DNA from: Desulfovibrio sp. | GTDB lineage: Bacteria > Desulfobacterota > Desulfovibrionia > Desulfovibrionales > Desulfovibrionaceae | NCBI GenBank assembly: GCA_003512875.1 | Contig: DONZ01000134.1 | Coordinates: 1 to 8,112, forward strand | Length of the DNA stretch: 8,112 bases | Direction: 5' to 3' | Shown here: positions 1 through 6,632 of the stretch, one piece after another | Layout of the letters: each line of letters starts with the position of its first letter | Position numbering within the stretch: position 1 is the stretch's first letter | Notes under the pieces: generated by a model | The model's input: the letters and a program-made list of their open reading frames with translations, nothing else | Told to the model about the DNA's origin: nothing | Database searches by the model: none | Program-made: the position numbers and the translations under genes

Positions 1-1
1 C

Positions 2-865
2 CGTGTTTCTCCTTTTTATATTCCTATGCTTATTTCCAATATAGCTCCGGGACAAATCGCCATCGCCGTGGGAGCCAAAGGACCGAACTATGTTTTAACC
101 AGCGCCTGTGCTTCCGCAACCCATTCCATCGGCAGCGCGTATACGGAAATTGTTATGGGACGCTGTGATGCCATGATTACGGGCGGTGCGGAATCCACAA
201 TTACGCCAATGGGTATTTCCGGCTTTACCTCTATGAAAGCCCTTTGCACAAAATACAACGATAGCCCTGAAAAGGCTTCCCGTCCTTTTGATGCCGAACG
301 CGGCGGCTTTGTCATGGGCGAAGGGGCAGGCATGCTGTTGCTTGAAAGCCTTGACAGCGCGCTGGATCGCGGTGCCCATATTTATGCGGAAGTTGTGGGC
401 TTTGGTGCTTCCGATGATGCAAATCATATGGTTGCTCCGCTTGAAACAGGCGAGGGTATGGCTCTTGCGATGAAGAGAGCCTTGCAAGACGCCCAAGTCG
501 ACCCTAACGAAATCGACAGCATAAACGCCCATGGGACTTCCACCCATGCCAATGATGAAGCGGAAACAAAAGCTATCAAACAAGTTTTCGGTGATCATGC
601 GAAAAATATCGCTATCTGTTCAAACAAATCACAGTTGGGACATTTGCTCGGCGCAGCCGGCGGCGTTGAAAGCGTACTTTCCGTTTTAACCCTTGATACC
701 GGTATGGTTCCCGGAACCATAAATTTGGAAAATCCTGATCCTGTGTGCGATTTGAATTATATGCCCGATGGACCTAAAAAGCTTGATCCCAAATATGTTT
801 TGTGCAGCAATTTCGGTTTTGGCGGAACAAATGCGAGCATGCTTTACAAACGTTATGAAGCATAA
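2..865 (+). CDS. fabF: 3-oxoacyl-ACP synthase II, 5'-truncated by window edge
   Basis: Condensing enzyme of type II fatty acid synthesis in the cytoplasm: it extends acyl-ACP by two carbons using malonyl-ACP. The reading frame is open from base 2 and enters in the conserved RVSPF segment, so roughly the first 125 residues of a usual 410-415 residue protein lie outside the window; the Met codon at 26 is internal. The full thiolase-fold catalytic set is present: the nucleophilic Cys in TSACASA (codon at 107), the first His in NAHGTSTHAND (codon at 530), and Lys and His in NKSQLGHLLGAAGG (codons at 626 and 641). The spacings Cys-His 141 and His-His 37 residues fit the FabF family. The C-terminal glycine-rich loop SNFGFGGTNAS is intact and the frame ends with TAA. 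FabF rather than FabB is favoured by the overall motif wording. A hairpin with a T-tract follows before glyA, which lies on the same strand. Confidence 0.96.
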   Translation, partial: RVSPFYIPMLISNIAPGQIAIAVGAKGPNYVLTSACASATHSIGSAYTEIVMGRCDAMITGGAESTITPMGISGFTSMKALCTKYNDSPEKASRPFDAERGGFVMGEGAGMLLLESLDSALDRGAHIYAEVVGFGASDDANHMVAPLETGEGMALAMKRALQDAQVDPNEIDSINAHGTSTHANDEAETKAIKQVFGDHAKNIAICSNKSQLGHLLGAAGGVESVLSVLTLDTGMVPGTINLENPDPVCDLNYMPDGPKKLDPKYVLCSNFGFGGTNASMLYKRYEA

Positions 866-889
866 TTCTTATTGCTAAATTTTTCTTAA

Positions 890-927
890 AACGCTATAAA
901 AGACTTGTCTTTTTATAGCGTTTTTTT
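890..927 (+). terminator. Intrinsic terminator or attenuator between fabF and glyA
   Basis: The arms at 890-904 and 907-922 are complementary over about 15 pairs, with one bulged T and a very short loop. They run straight into a T-tract at 921-927. The form is that of a rho-independent terminator for fabF. I see no convincing promoter between it and glyA at 950, so it may be leaky and act as an attenuator, or the glyA promoter may be weak and unrecognised. Confidence 0.8.
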
Positions 928-949
928 GTATTTTTATTAGGAGTTTTTT

Positions 950-2200
950 ATGCAAAACATCATTTCCCAAGACCCCAGAATTGCAGAAGCAATTTATGAT
1001 GAAAACAGAAGACAAGTAACCAAATTGGAATTGATCGCTTCTGAAAATTTTGTTTCCAACGCTGTTCGTGAAGCTCAAGGTTCCATTTTGACTCATAAAT
1101 ATGCAGAAGGTTATCCGGGTAAAAGATATTATGGCGGCTGCGAGTACGTTGATATTCCGGAAAGCATCGCTCAGGAACGTGCCATGCAGATTTTCGGCTG
1201 CAATTATGTGAACGTGCAGCCTCATTCCGGAAGTCAGGCAAATATGGGAGCTTATTTCGCCATTGCGAAACCCGGAGATACTATTTTAGGAATGGATTTA
1301 TCCCACGGCGGGCATTTGACCCACGGCAGTCCCGTAAACTTTTCCGGTAAGCTTTTCAATATCATTTCCTATGGCGTTGATAAGGAAACAGGCGTAATTG
1401 ATTATGAAGCGTTAGAGCAAATCGCACACGAAAAGAAACCGCAGGTCATCGTTGCTGGTGCGAGCGCTTATTCACGTATTATTGATTTTGAACGTTTCCG
1501 CAAAATCGCAGACAGTATCGGCGCGAAACTGTTAGTCGATATGGCTCATATTGCGGGGCTTGTTGCAGCGGGGCTTCATCCCTCTCCTGTCCCTCATGCC
1601 CATATTACGACGACAACCACCCATAAAACATTGCGCGGTCCTCGCGGCGGTATGATTTTGGCAAACAGCACGGAAGAAAATGGTTTGGCGAAAACGATTA
1701 ACAGCCAAATTTTCCCCGGCATTCAAGGCGGACCTTTAATGCATGTCATTGCTGCCAAAGCTGTGGCTTTCGGTGAGGCTCTCCGTCCCGGCTTTGTCGA
1801 GTACCAAAAACAAGTTCTCAAAAATGCAAGTCATCTCGCGAAGCGTTTGCTTGACGCCGGTTATGATATTGTTTCCGGCGGAACGGATAATCATTTGATG
1901 CTTTTGGATTTGACCAATAAGGACATTACGGGCAAAGATGCGGAACATGCTCTTGATAAGGCCGGTATTACCGTGAATAAAAATACCGTTCCTTTTGAAA
2001 CCCGTTCACCTTTTGTGACGAGCGGCGTACGTATCGGAACACCTGCGCTTACAACCCGCGGCATGAAAGAAAAAGAAATGGATCAAGTGGCTGAATGGAT
2101 TATCGATGTGCTTGCCCATGTGAACGACGACAGTCATTTGGAAAAAATCAACAAAGCCGTTGCAGAATTTGCAAGCCGCTATCCGTTGTTTGCGTATTAG
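950..2200 (+). CDS. glyA: Serine hydroxymethyltransferase
   Basis: PLP enzyme that interconverts serine plus tetrahydrofolate with glycine plus 5,10-methylene-tetrahydrofolate, the main supply of one-carbon units; cytoplasmic, normally a homodimer. The 416 residues match the usual bacterial length of about 417. Motifs in order: LELIASENF near 26-34, the [13 protein letters not shown] substrate loop at 51-63, PHSGSQAN at 91-98, DMAH at 197-200 (the Asp and His that contact the cofactor ring), and [14 protein letters not shown] with the Schiff-base lysine at K226. The C-terminal domain is complete and ends with TAG. The ATG at 950 is chosen because AGGAG at 939-943 lies six bases upstream and the N-terminus aligns with the family. 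The gene lies 84 bases downstream of fabF on the same strand, an order I associate with Desulfovibrio-type genomes. A long hairpin terminator at 2279-2317 follows. Confidence 0.98.
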   Translation: MQNIISQDPRIAEAIYDENRRQVTKLELIASENFVSNAVREAQGSILTHKYAEGYPGKRYYGGCEYVDIPESIAQERAMQIFGCNYVNVQPHSGSQANMGAYFAIAKPGDTILGMDLSHGGHLTHGSPVNFSGKLFNIISYGVDKETGVIDYEALEQIAHEKKPQVIVAGASAYSRIIDFERFRKIADSIGAKLLVDMAHIAGLVAAGLHPSPVPHAHITTTTTHKTLRGPRGGMILANSTEENGLAKTINSQIFPGIQGGPLMHVIAAKAVAFGEALRPGFVEYQKQVLKNASHLAKRLLDAGYDIVSGGTDNHLMLLDLTNKDITGKDAEHALDKAGITVNKNTVPFETRSPFVTSGVRIGTPALTTRGMKEKEMDQVAEWIIDVLAHVNDDSHLEKINKAVAEFASRYPLFAY

Positions 2201-2249
2201 TTTTTTTGTTTTGATAATTTTATTTTTGCAATAATCTTGTTTTTTTGGG

Positions 2250-2267
2250 GGGGGAATTATTTCCCCC
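2250..2267. repeat. Perfect G/C hairpin downstream of glyA
   Basis: GGGGGAA at 2250-2256 and TTCCCCC at 2261-2267 form a perfect 7-bp stem with a 4-base loop. The left arm is part of a run of eight G (2247-2254) preceded by seven T (2240-2246). The T-run lies on the wrong side for a + strand terminator and would be an A-run on the - strand, so this is not a canonical terminator in either direction. It may stabilise the glyA mRNA 3' end together with the next hairpin. Confidence 0.55.
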
Positions 2268-2278
2268 AATCCTTATAT

Positions 2279-2317
2279 GCCATTGTTATAACCATAGTTA
2301 TGCCAATGGCTTTTTTT
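2279..2317 (+). terminator. Rho-independent terminator of glyA
   Basis: The left arm at 2279-2292 pairs with the right arm at 2297-2310 at 12 of 14 positions, with a CATA loop, and is followed immediately by seven T at 2311-2317. The outer arms are GCCATTG and CAATGGC. The position 80 bases after the glyA stop fits termination of glyA. A second, perfect 10-bp inverted repeat (2309-2318 with 2330-2339) starts inside the T-tract and could form an alternative hairpin. Confidence 0.82.
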
Positions 2318-2684
2318 GCGGCGTTAGCACAAAAAAAGCACCGGCTAGACCGACGCAATGAAAAATTTTCAGAAACCAAGATAGTCCTTTTCCGGTATGT
2401 TTTGCTGTGTTCGCCAGGCAAAAACTCTGCCGAAATCAAAGAGCGGTATACCGTACGAACAACAGTCAATGGTTGTTGAAAGAGCCGTTGCTTTAACATT
2501 TCGCAGTGAAGAAATATCTGTATGATTATAAGATGAAATTGATAAAAATTTACGGCAACCCAGTGATTAAAAGAATGTCATTATGATAGAAATGACGGAC
2601 TGCATTGCTATATCCGCATGATGTTTTATCTGTTCCGCCTCATTTGCACGTATCTTTGGTTATGGATAGTTATAGGAAATAATG
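2318..2684. other. Intergenic stretch without a supportable gene
   Basis: All six frames are short or broken here. The two overlapping 80-codon frames near 2237-2499 run through the glyA terminator hairpins, lack a convincing ribosome binding site and resemble nothing I know. Visible small structures are a 10-bp palindrome (CGGTATACCG, 2444-2453) and a short inverted repeat (GTCATT at 2577-2582, AATGAC at 2591-2596). A 29-codon GTG frame near 2507-2590 has no good ribosome site. The stretch may include decayed coding sequence, but I could not match it to a family. Confidence 0.5.
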
Positions 2685-2701
2685 CTTGTAAATCCTGATA
2701 G

Positions 2702-2728
2702 TTGACAAGGAAAAGGTTTTATTTTAAT
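2702..2728 (+). promoter_or_regulatory. Possible promoter of the exported dehydroquinase gene
   Basis: A perfect -35 hexamer TTGACA lies at 2702-2707. The best -10 at a near-usual distance is TTTAAT at 2723-2728 (five of six matches, spacer 15). TACGAT at 2732-2737 is too far away (spacer 24). The -35 overlaps an inverted repeat, CTTGT (2685-2689) and ACAAG (2705-2709), that could be an operator, though five bases per arm may be chance. Confidence 0.35.
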
Positions 2729-2763
2729 TAATACGATAGGAAACTTTTTAGGAGGAATATCCT

Positions 2764-3624
2764 ATGAATATTAAAAAAACTATTTTTTTTACCGTGGTTA
2801 TCGCACTGCTTATTTCATCATTTGCTGCAATGGCTTTTGCGGAAGCTTACAAACGTCCGATGCCGACACACCCGCTAAGCTATGGAAATACCGTTCTTGG
2901 CGGAAACATGCCGGTAGTGTGCGTTCCGCTTACAGCAACGGCAAAAGACAAAATACTGGAAGAAGCAAAATTCGTTGCTGAACTGAAACCTGATATGGTC
3001 GAAGTGCGTGCTGATTTTTGGGATTGTATTGAAGATACTCATGCTTCTGTCGCAATGCTTAGGGATATTGATAAAATCATTGGTGATGTTCCGATGTTAT
3101 TAACCGTCCGGATAAAAGCCGAACGGGGATATAAAGACGTTTCCGACAAAGCTAAGTTTAATTTTTACAGGGCTGCCGCAAAAGAAAAGTTAGTTGAACT
3201 GATCGATATGGAACTGGCTTACGGAGAAGAAAAAATTCAATCTTTTAAAAAAGAATTGGTTAATTCCGGAATTTCCTTGGTTGTGGCGTATCATGATATG
3301 AATGCGACTCCGACAGCCGATGAAATAGTAAAGATTATGGACAGGGAAATTGCCGCAGGTGCTGATATTGCAAAAATCGTCGTGAAACCAAACAGCGAAG
3401 AAGATGTATTAACGTTTTTAAAGGGCATATTGACATTCCGCCGTACGTATTCAAAATATCCTGTCATTGCTTCCGCAAGCGGAGATATCGGCAGAATTTC
3501 CCGATTGATAGGAGGCTTGTTCGGTATTGATTTGACTTTTGCATCAGGTGTTAAAGGCTCAAATCCGACCCAAATGCCTGTTTCTGTCGTTCGTGAAGCG
3601 TTAGCTGTCATTTACCCGAACTAG
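2764..3624 (+). CDS. Exported type I 3-dehydroquinate dehydratase
   Basis: Predicted to convert 3-dehydroquinate to 3-dehydroshikimate through a lysine Schiff base (AroD / DHQase I, TIM barrel). Residues 1-26 form a Sec signal peptide: MNIKK, a hydrophobic core to about residue 25, and an AFA cleavage motif before E27. The catalytic domain runs from about 48 to 284. By comparison with the enterobacterial enzyme, the visible active-site residues are E80 and R82 in EVRAD, H177 in VAYHD, Schiff-base K204 in AKIVVKP, R247 in GRISRL, and S266 and Q270 in GSNPTQMP. The start at 2764 has a strong ribosome site, AGGAGG at 2750-2755, eight bases upstream. The gene stands alone, with no aro or quinate genes beside it. 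Ordinary AroD is cytoplasmic, so an exported form suggests periplasmic use, perhaps quinate catabolism as proposed for QuiB-type enzymes; that role is inference. I leave the symbol blank because aroD would imply the biosynthetic enzyme. Confidence 0.9.
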   Translation: MNIKKTIFFTVVIALLISSFAAMAFAEAYKRPMPTHPLSYGNTVLGGNMPVVCVPLTATAKDKILEEAKFVAELKPDMVEVRADFWDCIEDTHASVAMLRDIDKIIGDVPMLLTVRIKAERGYKDVSDKAKFNFYRAAAKEKLVELIDMELAYGEEKIQSFKKELVNSGISLVVAYHDMNATPTADEIVKIMDREIAAGADIAKIVVKPNSEEDVLTFLKGILTFRRTYSKYPVIASASGDIGRISRLIGGLFGIDLTFASGVKGSNPTQMPVSVVREALAVIYPN

Positions 3625-3679
3625 GCTATGAAAATTGTTTGGAATTATATAATCAACGTATCATAATAACATATAAAAA

Positions 3680-3820
3680 CGTTGTGCATGTTTTTTGCGT
3701 TCAGACGTTTCACTTTTTGGAAGCGGAAGTAAGTTACTGATAAGGACTGCGAAACAAAAGGCGGGATTTCCACCGTTATCTTATCCTTTGACCGGGTTCA
3801 AGAGGTGAACCCCTTGGTGT
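3680..3820 (-). ncRNA. Candidate small structured RNA, unidentified
   Basis: A gene-free stretch with two compact hairpins. GGGTTCA at 3794-3800 pairs perfectly with TGAACCC at 3806-3812 around a 5-base loop. GGCGG at 3760-3764 pairs with CCACC at 3770-3774 fully only when read as - strand RNA, where the odd pair becomes G-U; on the + strand it is a C-A mismatch. This favours a - strand transcript. A perfect TATAAT on the - strand (3827-3832) would place the start near 3820. The 3' end is uncertain: a weak AAACGT/ACGTTT stem followed by T residues lies near 3676-3710. The sequence matches no RNA family I can name with confidence. It could also be an untranslated or decayed region. Confidence 0.28.
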
Positions 3821-3826
3821 GTATTC

Positions 3827-3832
3827 ATTATA
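3827..3832 (-). promoter_or_regulatory. Consensus -10 box upstream of the candidate small RNA
   Basis: On the - strand this reads TATAAT exactly and sits in a very AT-rich stretch. The hexamer 17 bases upstream, TTCTTT, is a poor -35. A better -35 match, TTGAAA, is only 13 bases away. In such AT-rich DNA a TATAAT can arise by chance. Confidence 0.3.
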
Positions 3833-3895
3833 TACTATAAAAAATTTTCAAAGAAGACGTATCAAAGTAATTGGGAAACTTATTCCGATAAAAAC

Positions 3896-3927
3896 AAAAA
3901 ACTGCCATGAATTGCGGCAGTTTTTTT
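3896..3927. terminator. Bidirectional intrinsic terminator
   Basis: AAAAAACTGCC at 3896-3906 pairs with GGCAGTTTTTT at 3916-3926 around a 9-base loop. On the + strand it ends in seven T; on the - strand the A-run becomes a T-run. It lies 41 bases past the 3' end of tRNA-Phe on the - strand and some 270 bases past the dehydroquinase gene on the + strand, so it separates two converging units and most directly ends the tRNA-Phe transcript. Confidence 0.85.
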
Positions 3928-3967
3928 ATAATACTTTATATTTATAATGCATAAAAGTTTTAATTTG

Positions 3968-4043
<76 letters not shown>

Positions 4044-4054
4044 AACCTTTGTTC

Positions 4055-4083
4055 TTTATATAGGATAGATTTCGCTTTGTCAA
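4055..4083 (-). promoter_or_regulatory. Sigma70-type promoter of tRNA-Phe
   Basis: On the - strand the -35 is TTGACA (4078-4083, perfect) and the -10 is TATAAA (4055-4060, five of six), with a 17-base spacer. The mature tRNA begins 11 bases downstream of the -10. Spacing and placement are those of a strong stable-RNA promoter. Confidence 0.88.
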
Positions 4084-4171
4084 ATATTTTTTTATGTTTT
4101 TCTTATTTTTTATTTTACGTGTTGATACGTTGGAACAGCAATCACTCCAATCCATAAAAAACAATTAAAAT

Positions 4172-4196
4172 AAAAAAGTGAGCGATAACTCACTTT
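4172..4196 (-). terminator. Terminator of the downstream tRNA-Thr copy
   Basis: Arms AAAGTGAG (4175-4182) and CTCACTTT (4189-4196) form a perfect 8-bp stem around a 6-base loop. Read on the - strand it is followed by a run of T (complement of the A-run at 4172-4177). It begins six bases past the encoded CCA of tRNA-Thr, so that tRNA is not cotranscribed with tRNA-Phe. Confidence 0.88.
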
Positions 4197-4202
4197 GAAA
4201 AG

Positions 4203-4278
4203 TGGAGCCCATGAGCAGGATTGAACTGCTGACCTTATCCTTACCAAGGATACGCTCTACCGACTGAGCCACATGGGC
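4203..4278 (-). tRNA. tRNA-Thr (anticodon GGT), copy next to tRNA-Phe
   Basis: A 76-base cloverleaf on the - strand: acceptor GCCCATG with CATGGGC, D arm GGCTCAGTCGGTAGAGC, anticodon stem TATCC/GGATA with loop TTGGTAA giving anticodon GGT, T arm AGCAG-TTCAATC-CTGCT, discriminator T and encoded CCA. It is identical base for base to the copy at 6644-6719. It lies downstream of the NTPase gene but has a plausible promoter (4294-4322) and its own terminator. Confidence 0.98.
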
Positions 4279-4280
4279 GT
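4203..4280. repeat. 78-bp direct repeat, left copy (tRNA-Thr)
   Basis: Identical to 6644-6721, in the same orientation, with a repeat unit of 2441 bases. Identity stops one base outside the CCA end and two bases beyond the 5' end of the tRNA. The interval holds the KAP NTPase gene and tRNA-Pro. The exact limit at the gene boundary fits either ordinary tRNA gene duplication or conversion, or an att-like duplication. Confidence 0.9.
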
Positions 4281-4293
4281 AAATACAAAATGT

Positions 4294-4322
4294 ATATTAC
4301 ATAAAAAAAACTAAAATTGCAA
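4294..4322 (-). promoter_or_regulatory. Probable promoter of the downstream tRNA-Thr copy
   Basis: On the - strand TTGCAA (4317-4322) and TAATAT (4294-4299) are 17 bases apart and lie about 15 bases before the tRNA. Each hexamer is only a partial match to consensus, and the DNA is AT-rich, so this is less sure than the promoters at 4055 and 6739. Confidence 0.5.
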
Positions 4323-4512
4323 GTTTTTTTATTATAAAAAATATACTTCTTGTGATAATTTTCCAAATAATTTATTCTCGGAAAATACGTTTTTATAGTC
4401 CATTACTGTTGATCGCATAAAATAAAAAGTAAATTATATGGTTATTAGTGATAATTATGGATAGATCTTCTTTTTTTGATCTGGACTGAAAAACATAAAA
4501 GACACAAAAATT

Positions 4513-6438
4513 TTATTGTAATTTTTCAGCAGCATTTTTTACTGCTTCATAAAGTTTTTTAGCTTCCTCTAATAATTCGTTTAATAAATTTTCATTTGTT
4601 AGACTAAGATTTTTTGATGAAATGTTATCTTTTATATGATAACAGTAAAATTCATTACGATAAACATCATAACTATAATTTCTTGCTAATTTATCTAACT
4701 TATTCATTGCTTCATCTTTACGATATTTACTTGATTTATATGCATAAAAAGCTATGTGAACACATTCATCCTTCTGATACCATTCAAATGTACATTTATT
4801 CACATCTCCTGATAATCTTTCAATAGTATATATTCGTCCACCTTTTATTCTTTTTGCATAAATATTGGGTAAAGATTGTGGCGGAAGTATAATACCAAAT
4901 AAATTTTTACTTAAATTTTCATGCCATTTCTTACAGAACATTGTTACCCGGTCAGTTCTTACGCTTCTGTCATCAAATTCCTGAATATTAGCAGTTTCAG
5001 AATCAATGGAAACAACCCGTATTCCTTCAAAAATATCATTGAGTTTATCCCTTCCATTTTCAGAAATTTCTTTGCTGTTCTTATCCTCATTATTAAGCAC
5101 AATTAATAATCTGTTTAACAGTGAAGAAATATTTTTTACTTGGGATTTAAGCCAAGAGGATTGAGCACACAGGCGATAAACAACTTTTTCCCATGGGTCA
5201 TCAAAAAATTCATCTTTTTCAAGAGCTTTTAATTCATTGTTTGTTTCTTCATCATTTTTTAATTTCCAAGGAATTCTTAATTCTTCTTCTTTCCATTGTA
5301 CAAAATTAGGTTTTTCCATAAGCTTACGGCAAATTTCTGGAAAATTAATATGAAGCCCGACAATAATAAAACGAGCTTCAAGGTCTGAGTTTACATCATC
5401 ATTGTTAGCATTATCAGTAGGCTTATGCTGTTTTTTATTTATATATTGCAAAAGGGAAAGGGTGTTGACAATGCGTTTAATACTTCTTGGATTACCGCCT
5501 GTTGCTAACATAGCATCTTCAGCCAGTTTTTTACAATCAAGTTCTTCAGTACCCAATCTTTTTAATGCTGGTTCCAGAAGCTTATTGATATGTTCGCTAT
5601 ACGCTCCTATGGGCATAGTAAAAGGTATTTGAATAATTTTATCAAAGTATTGTCGGAATTCTCTCTCGTTTTCCGCTGTTCTTTTACCGAATTTCTTTTC
5701 CAAGCCTTTGACAATAACTTCATAGTCAATGGCAAGAACAAAAATACAATTTGGGATATCGAAAATATTTTTTGTTATGTCTAAAATTTCTATTGCTGTT
5801 GGCGGGGAAACTCTATCCAAATCATCTATGAAGAAAACCACCTTTACCTGTTTTCCGGAATAGGTGATATTTTCAATAAGTTTTTTTAAGCTACTCCGTA
5901 AATTATGGACTTCTTGTGCAAGATTAGATTTTGGTGTTTGGGGATTTTGTTCCGGTTTTTCTGCAAAAGCAAGGTCCACGCCTGTAAAAGTTTTGGTTGC
6001 AATCACAGCAGCCAAACGAACACCTGTTTTTATGCCTTGAATGGCTTTTTCAACATTTAAACTATTTTCTTTAATAGCTTTAAGAGTGCTGGAATCAATT
6101 TTATTTTCTACTTTTTGAATACTTAATTTAACTCCGTCCGCAAGTCCATTGAGCAAACTTAATGCTACTTCTGCCTTATTTTCGTTATCTTGAAAAAGAG
6201 AATGTTCCCAAGCATTAACAAGAACACAAAGTACATTATTATTATCAGTTAGTTTATCTTGTATAACTGAAATAAGACTTGTTTTCCCGCTTCCCCAACC
6301 ACCTTGAATACCAATGGTAACAGGAGTGTCCGCATATTCAATAAATTCACATAATGCATCAGCATAATTTCTTGCACATAAATTATCTTCTTCTGCTTTT
6401 TGAATAGGTTTATCGGTAAGACAACTGGCTTTTTTCAT
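4513..6438 (-). CDS. KAP-family P-loop NTPase, possible phage-defence protein
   Basis: A 641-residue protein with a KAP-type NTPase domain at about 20-335. Walker A is GGWGSGKT at 46-53 within TIGIQGGWGSGKTSL. NAWEHS at 75-80 matches the family's NAWE motif. Walker B is VVFFIDDLDR at 200-209. FVLAIDYEVI follows at 233-242, then YFDKIIQIPF at 264-273, and GGNPRSIKRIVN at 314-325. A typical KAP carries membrane helices between Walker A and B; here that insert holds only a weakly hydrophobic patch at 141-159, so I predict a soluble protein. Residues 336-641 are not recognised; they end in a charged helical stretch (about 614-641). The ATG at 6438 has an AAAGGA ribosome site (6448-6453) nine bases upstream; the stop is TAA. 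The gene is alone between a terminator and a tRNA promoter and is much more AT-rich than fabF or dnaK. The family includes the phage-exclusion protein PifA, so a defence role is plausible but inferred. Confidence 0.92.
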   Translation of the reverse strand: MKKASCLTDKPIQKAEEDNLCARNYADALCEFIEYADTPVTIGIQGGWGSGKTSLISVIQDKLTDNNNVLCVLVNAWEHSLFQDNENKAEVALSLLNGLADGVKLSIQKVENKIDSSTLKAIKENSLNVEKAIQGIKTGVRLAAVIATKTFTGVDLAFAEKPEQNPQTPKSNLAQEVHNLRSSLKKLIENITYSGKQVKVVFFIDDLDRVSPPTAIEILDITKNIFDIPNCIFVLAIDYEVIVKGLEKKFGKRTAENEREFRQYFDKIIQIPFTMPIGAYSEHINKLLEPALKRLGTEELDCKKLAEDAMLATGGNPRSIKRIVNTLSLLQYINKKQHKPTDNANNDDVNSDLEARFIIVGLHINFPEICRKLMEKPNFVQWKEEELRIPWKLKNDEETNNELKALEKDEFFDDPWEKVVYRLCAQSSWLKSQVKNISSLLNRLLIVLNNEDKNSKEISENGRDKLNDIFEGIRVVSIDSETANIQEFDDRSVRTDRVTMFCKKWHENLSKNLFGIILPPQSLPNIYAKRIKGGRIYTIERLSGDVNKCTFEWYQKDECVHIAFYAYKSSKYRKDEAMNKLDKLARNYSYDVYRNEFYCYHIKDNISSKNLSLTNENLLNELLEEAKKLYEAVKNAAEKLQ

Positions 6439-6475
6439 GTAACTTTATCCTTTCTATATGATTTATAGAGTATAA

Positions 6476-6481
6476 ATTATA
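6476..6481 (-). promoter_or_regulatory. Possible -10 box of the KAP NTPase gene
   Basis: Reads TATAAT on the - strand, 38 bases before the start codon and after the tRNA-Pro terminator, so the gene should have a promoter in this gap. No good -35 lies at 16-18 bases upstream. The gap is nearly pure A/T, so other -10 choices are possible. Confidence 0.35.
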
Positions 6482-6512
6482 TTTAATATTGGTAACTATA
6501 TATTAATGATAT

Positions 6513-6539
6513 AAAAAAAGCTAGTTTAAACAACTAGCT
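6513..6539 (-). terminator. Terminator of the tRNA-Thr/tRNA-Pro unit
   Basis: AGCTAGTT (6519-6526) and AACTAGCT (6532-6539) form a perfect 8-bp stem with a 5-base loop. On the - strand it is followed by a T-run (A-run 6513-6519 on the + strand). It lies 16 bases beyond the CCA end of tRNA-Pro and cuts off read-through into the KAP gene. Confidence 0.88.
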
Positions 6540-6555
6540 AAATATACTTTTTTTA

Positions 6556-6632
6556 TGGTCGGGATGAGAGGATTTGAACCTCCGACCCCTTGAACCCCAT
6601 TCAAGTGCGCTCCCAGACTGCGCTACATCCCG
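6556..6632 (-). tRNA. tRNA-Pro (anticodon GGG)
   Basis: A 77-base cloverleaf on the - strand: acceptor CGGGATG with CATCCCG, a D arm of type AGCGCAGTCTGGGAGCGC, anticodon stem CTTGA/TCAAG around loop ATGGGGT with anticodon GGG, T arm GGAGG-TTCAAAT-CCTCT, and encoded CCA. The C1 at the acceptor end fits bacterial tRNA-Pro. It follows tRNA-Thr after 11 bases and shares its promoter; a terminator follows. Confidence 0.98.

Noticed and set aside
95..598. 167-codon open frame on the - strand opposite fabF
   Set aside because: It is antisense to a clearly conserved enzyme and its translation has no recognisable domain; a shadow frame.
2237..2499. Two overlapping 80-codon open frames on opposite strands
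   Set aside because: Both run through the glyA terminator hairpins or end in them, have no good ribosome site, and their translations resemble no protein I know.
3794..3812. GGGTTCA/TGAACCC hairpin as the terminator of the dehydroquinase gene
   Set aside because: No T-tract follows on either strand, and it lies 170 bases past the stop codon.
3794..3812. TTCAA-containing hairpin as the T arm of a degenerate tRNA
   Set aside because: With a 7-base T loop the flanking 5-base arms do not pair, and no other tRNA arms are present nearby.
3745..3826. Resemblance of the - strand sequence to the 3' half of a TPP riboswitch (TTGAACC, then GGATAA)
   Set aside because: The CTGAGA core and correct spacing are absent, and no thiamin gene lies downstream on that strand.
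4623..4644. Perfect TGTTATC/GATAACA inverted repeat inside the KAP gene
   Set aside because: It is 7 bp in AT-rich coding DNA with no promoter context; chance is the simplest account.
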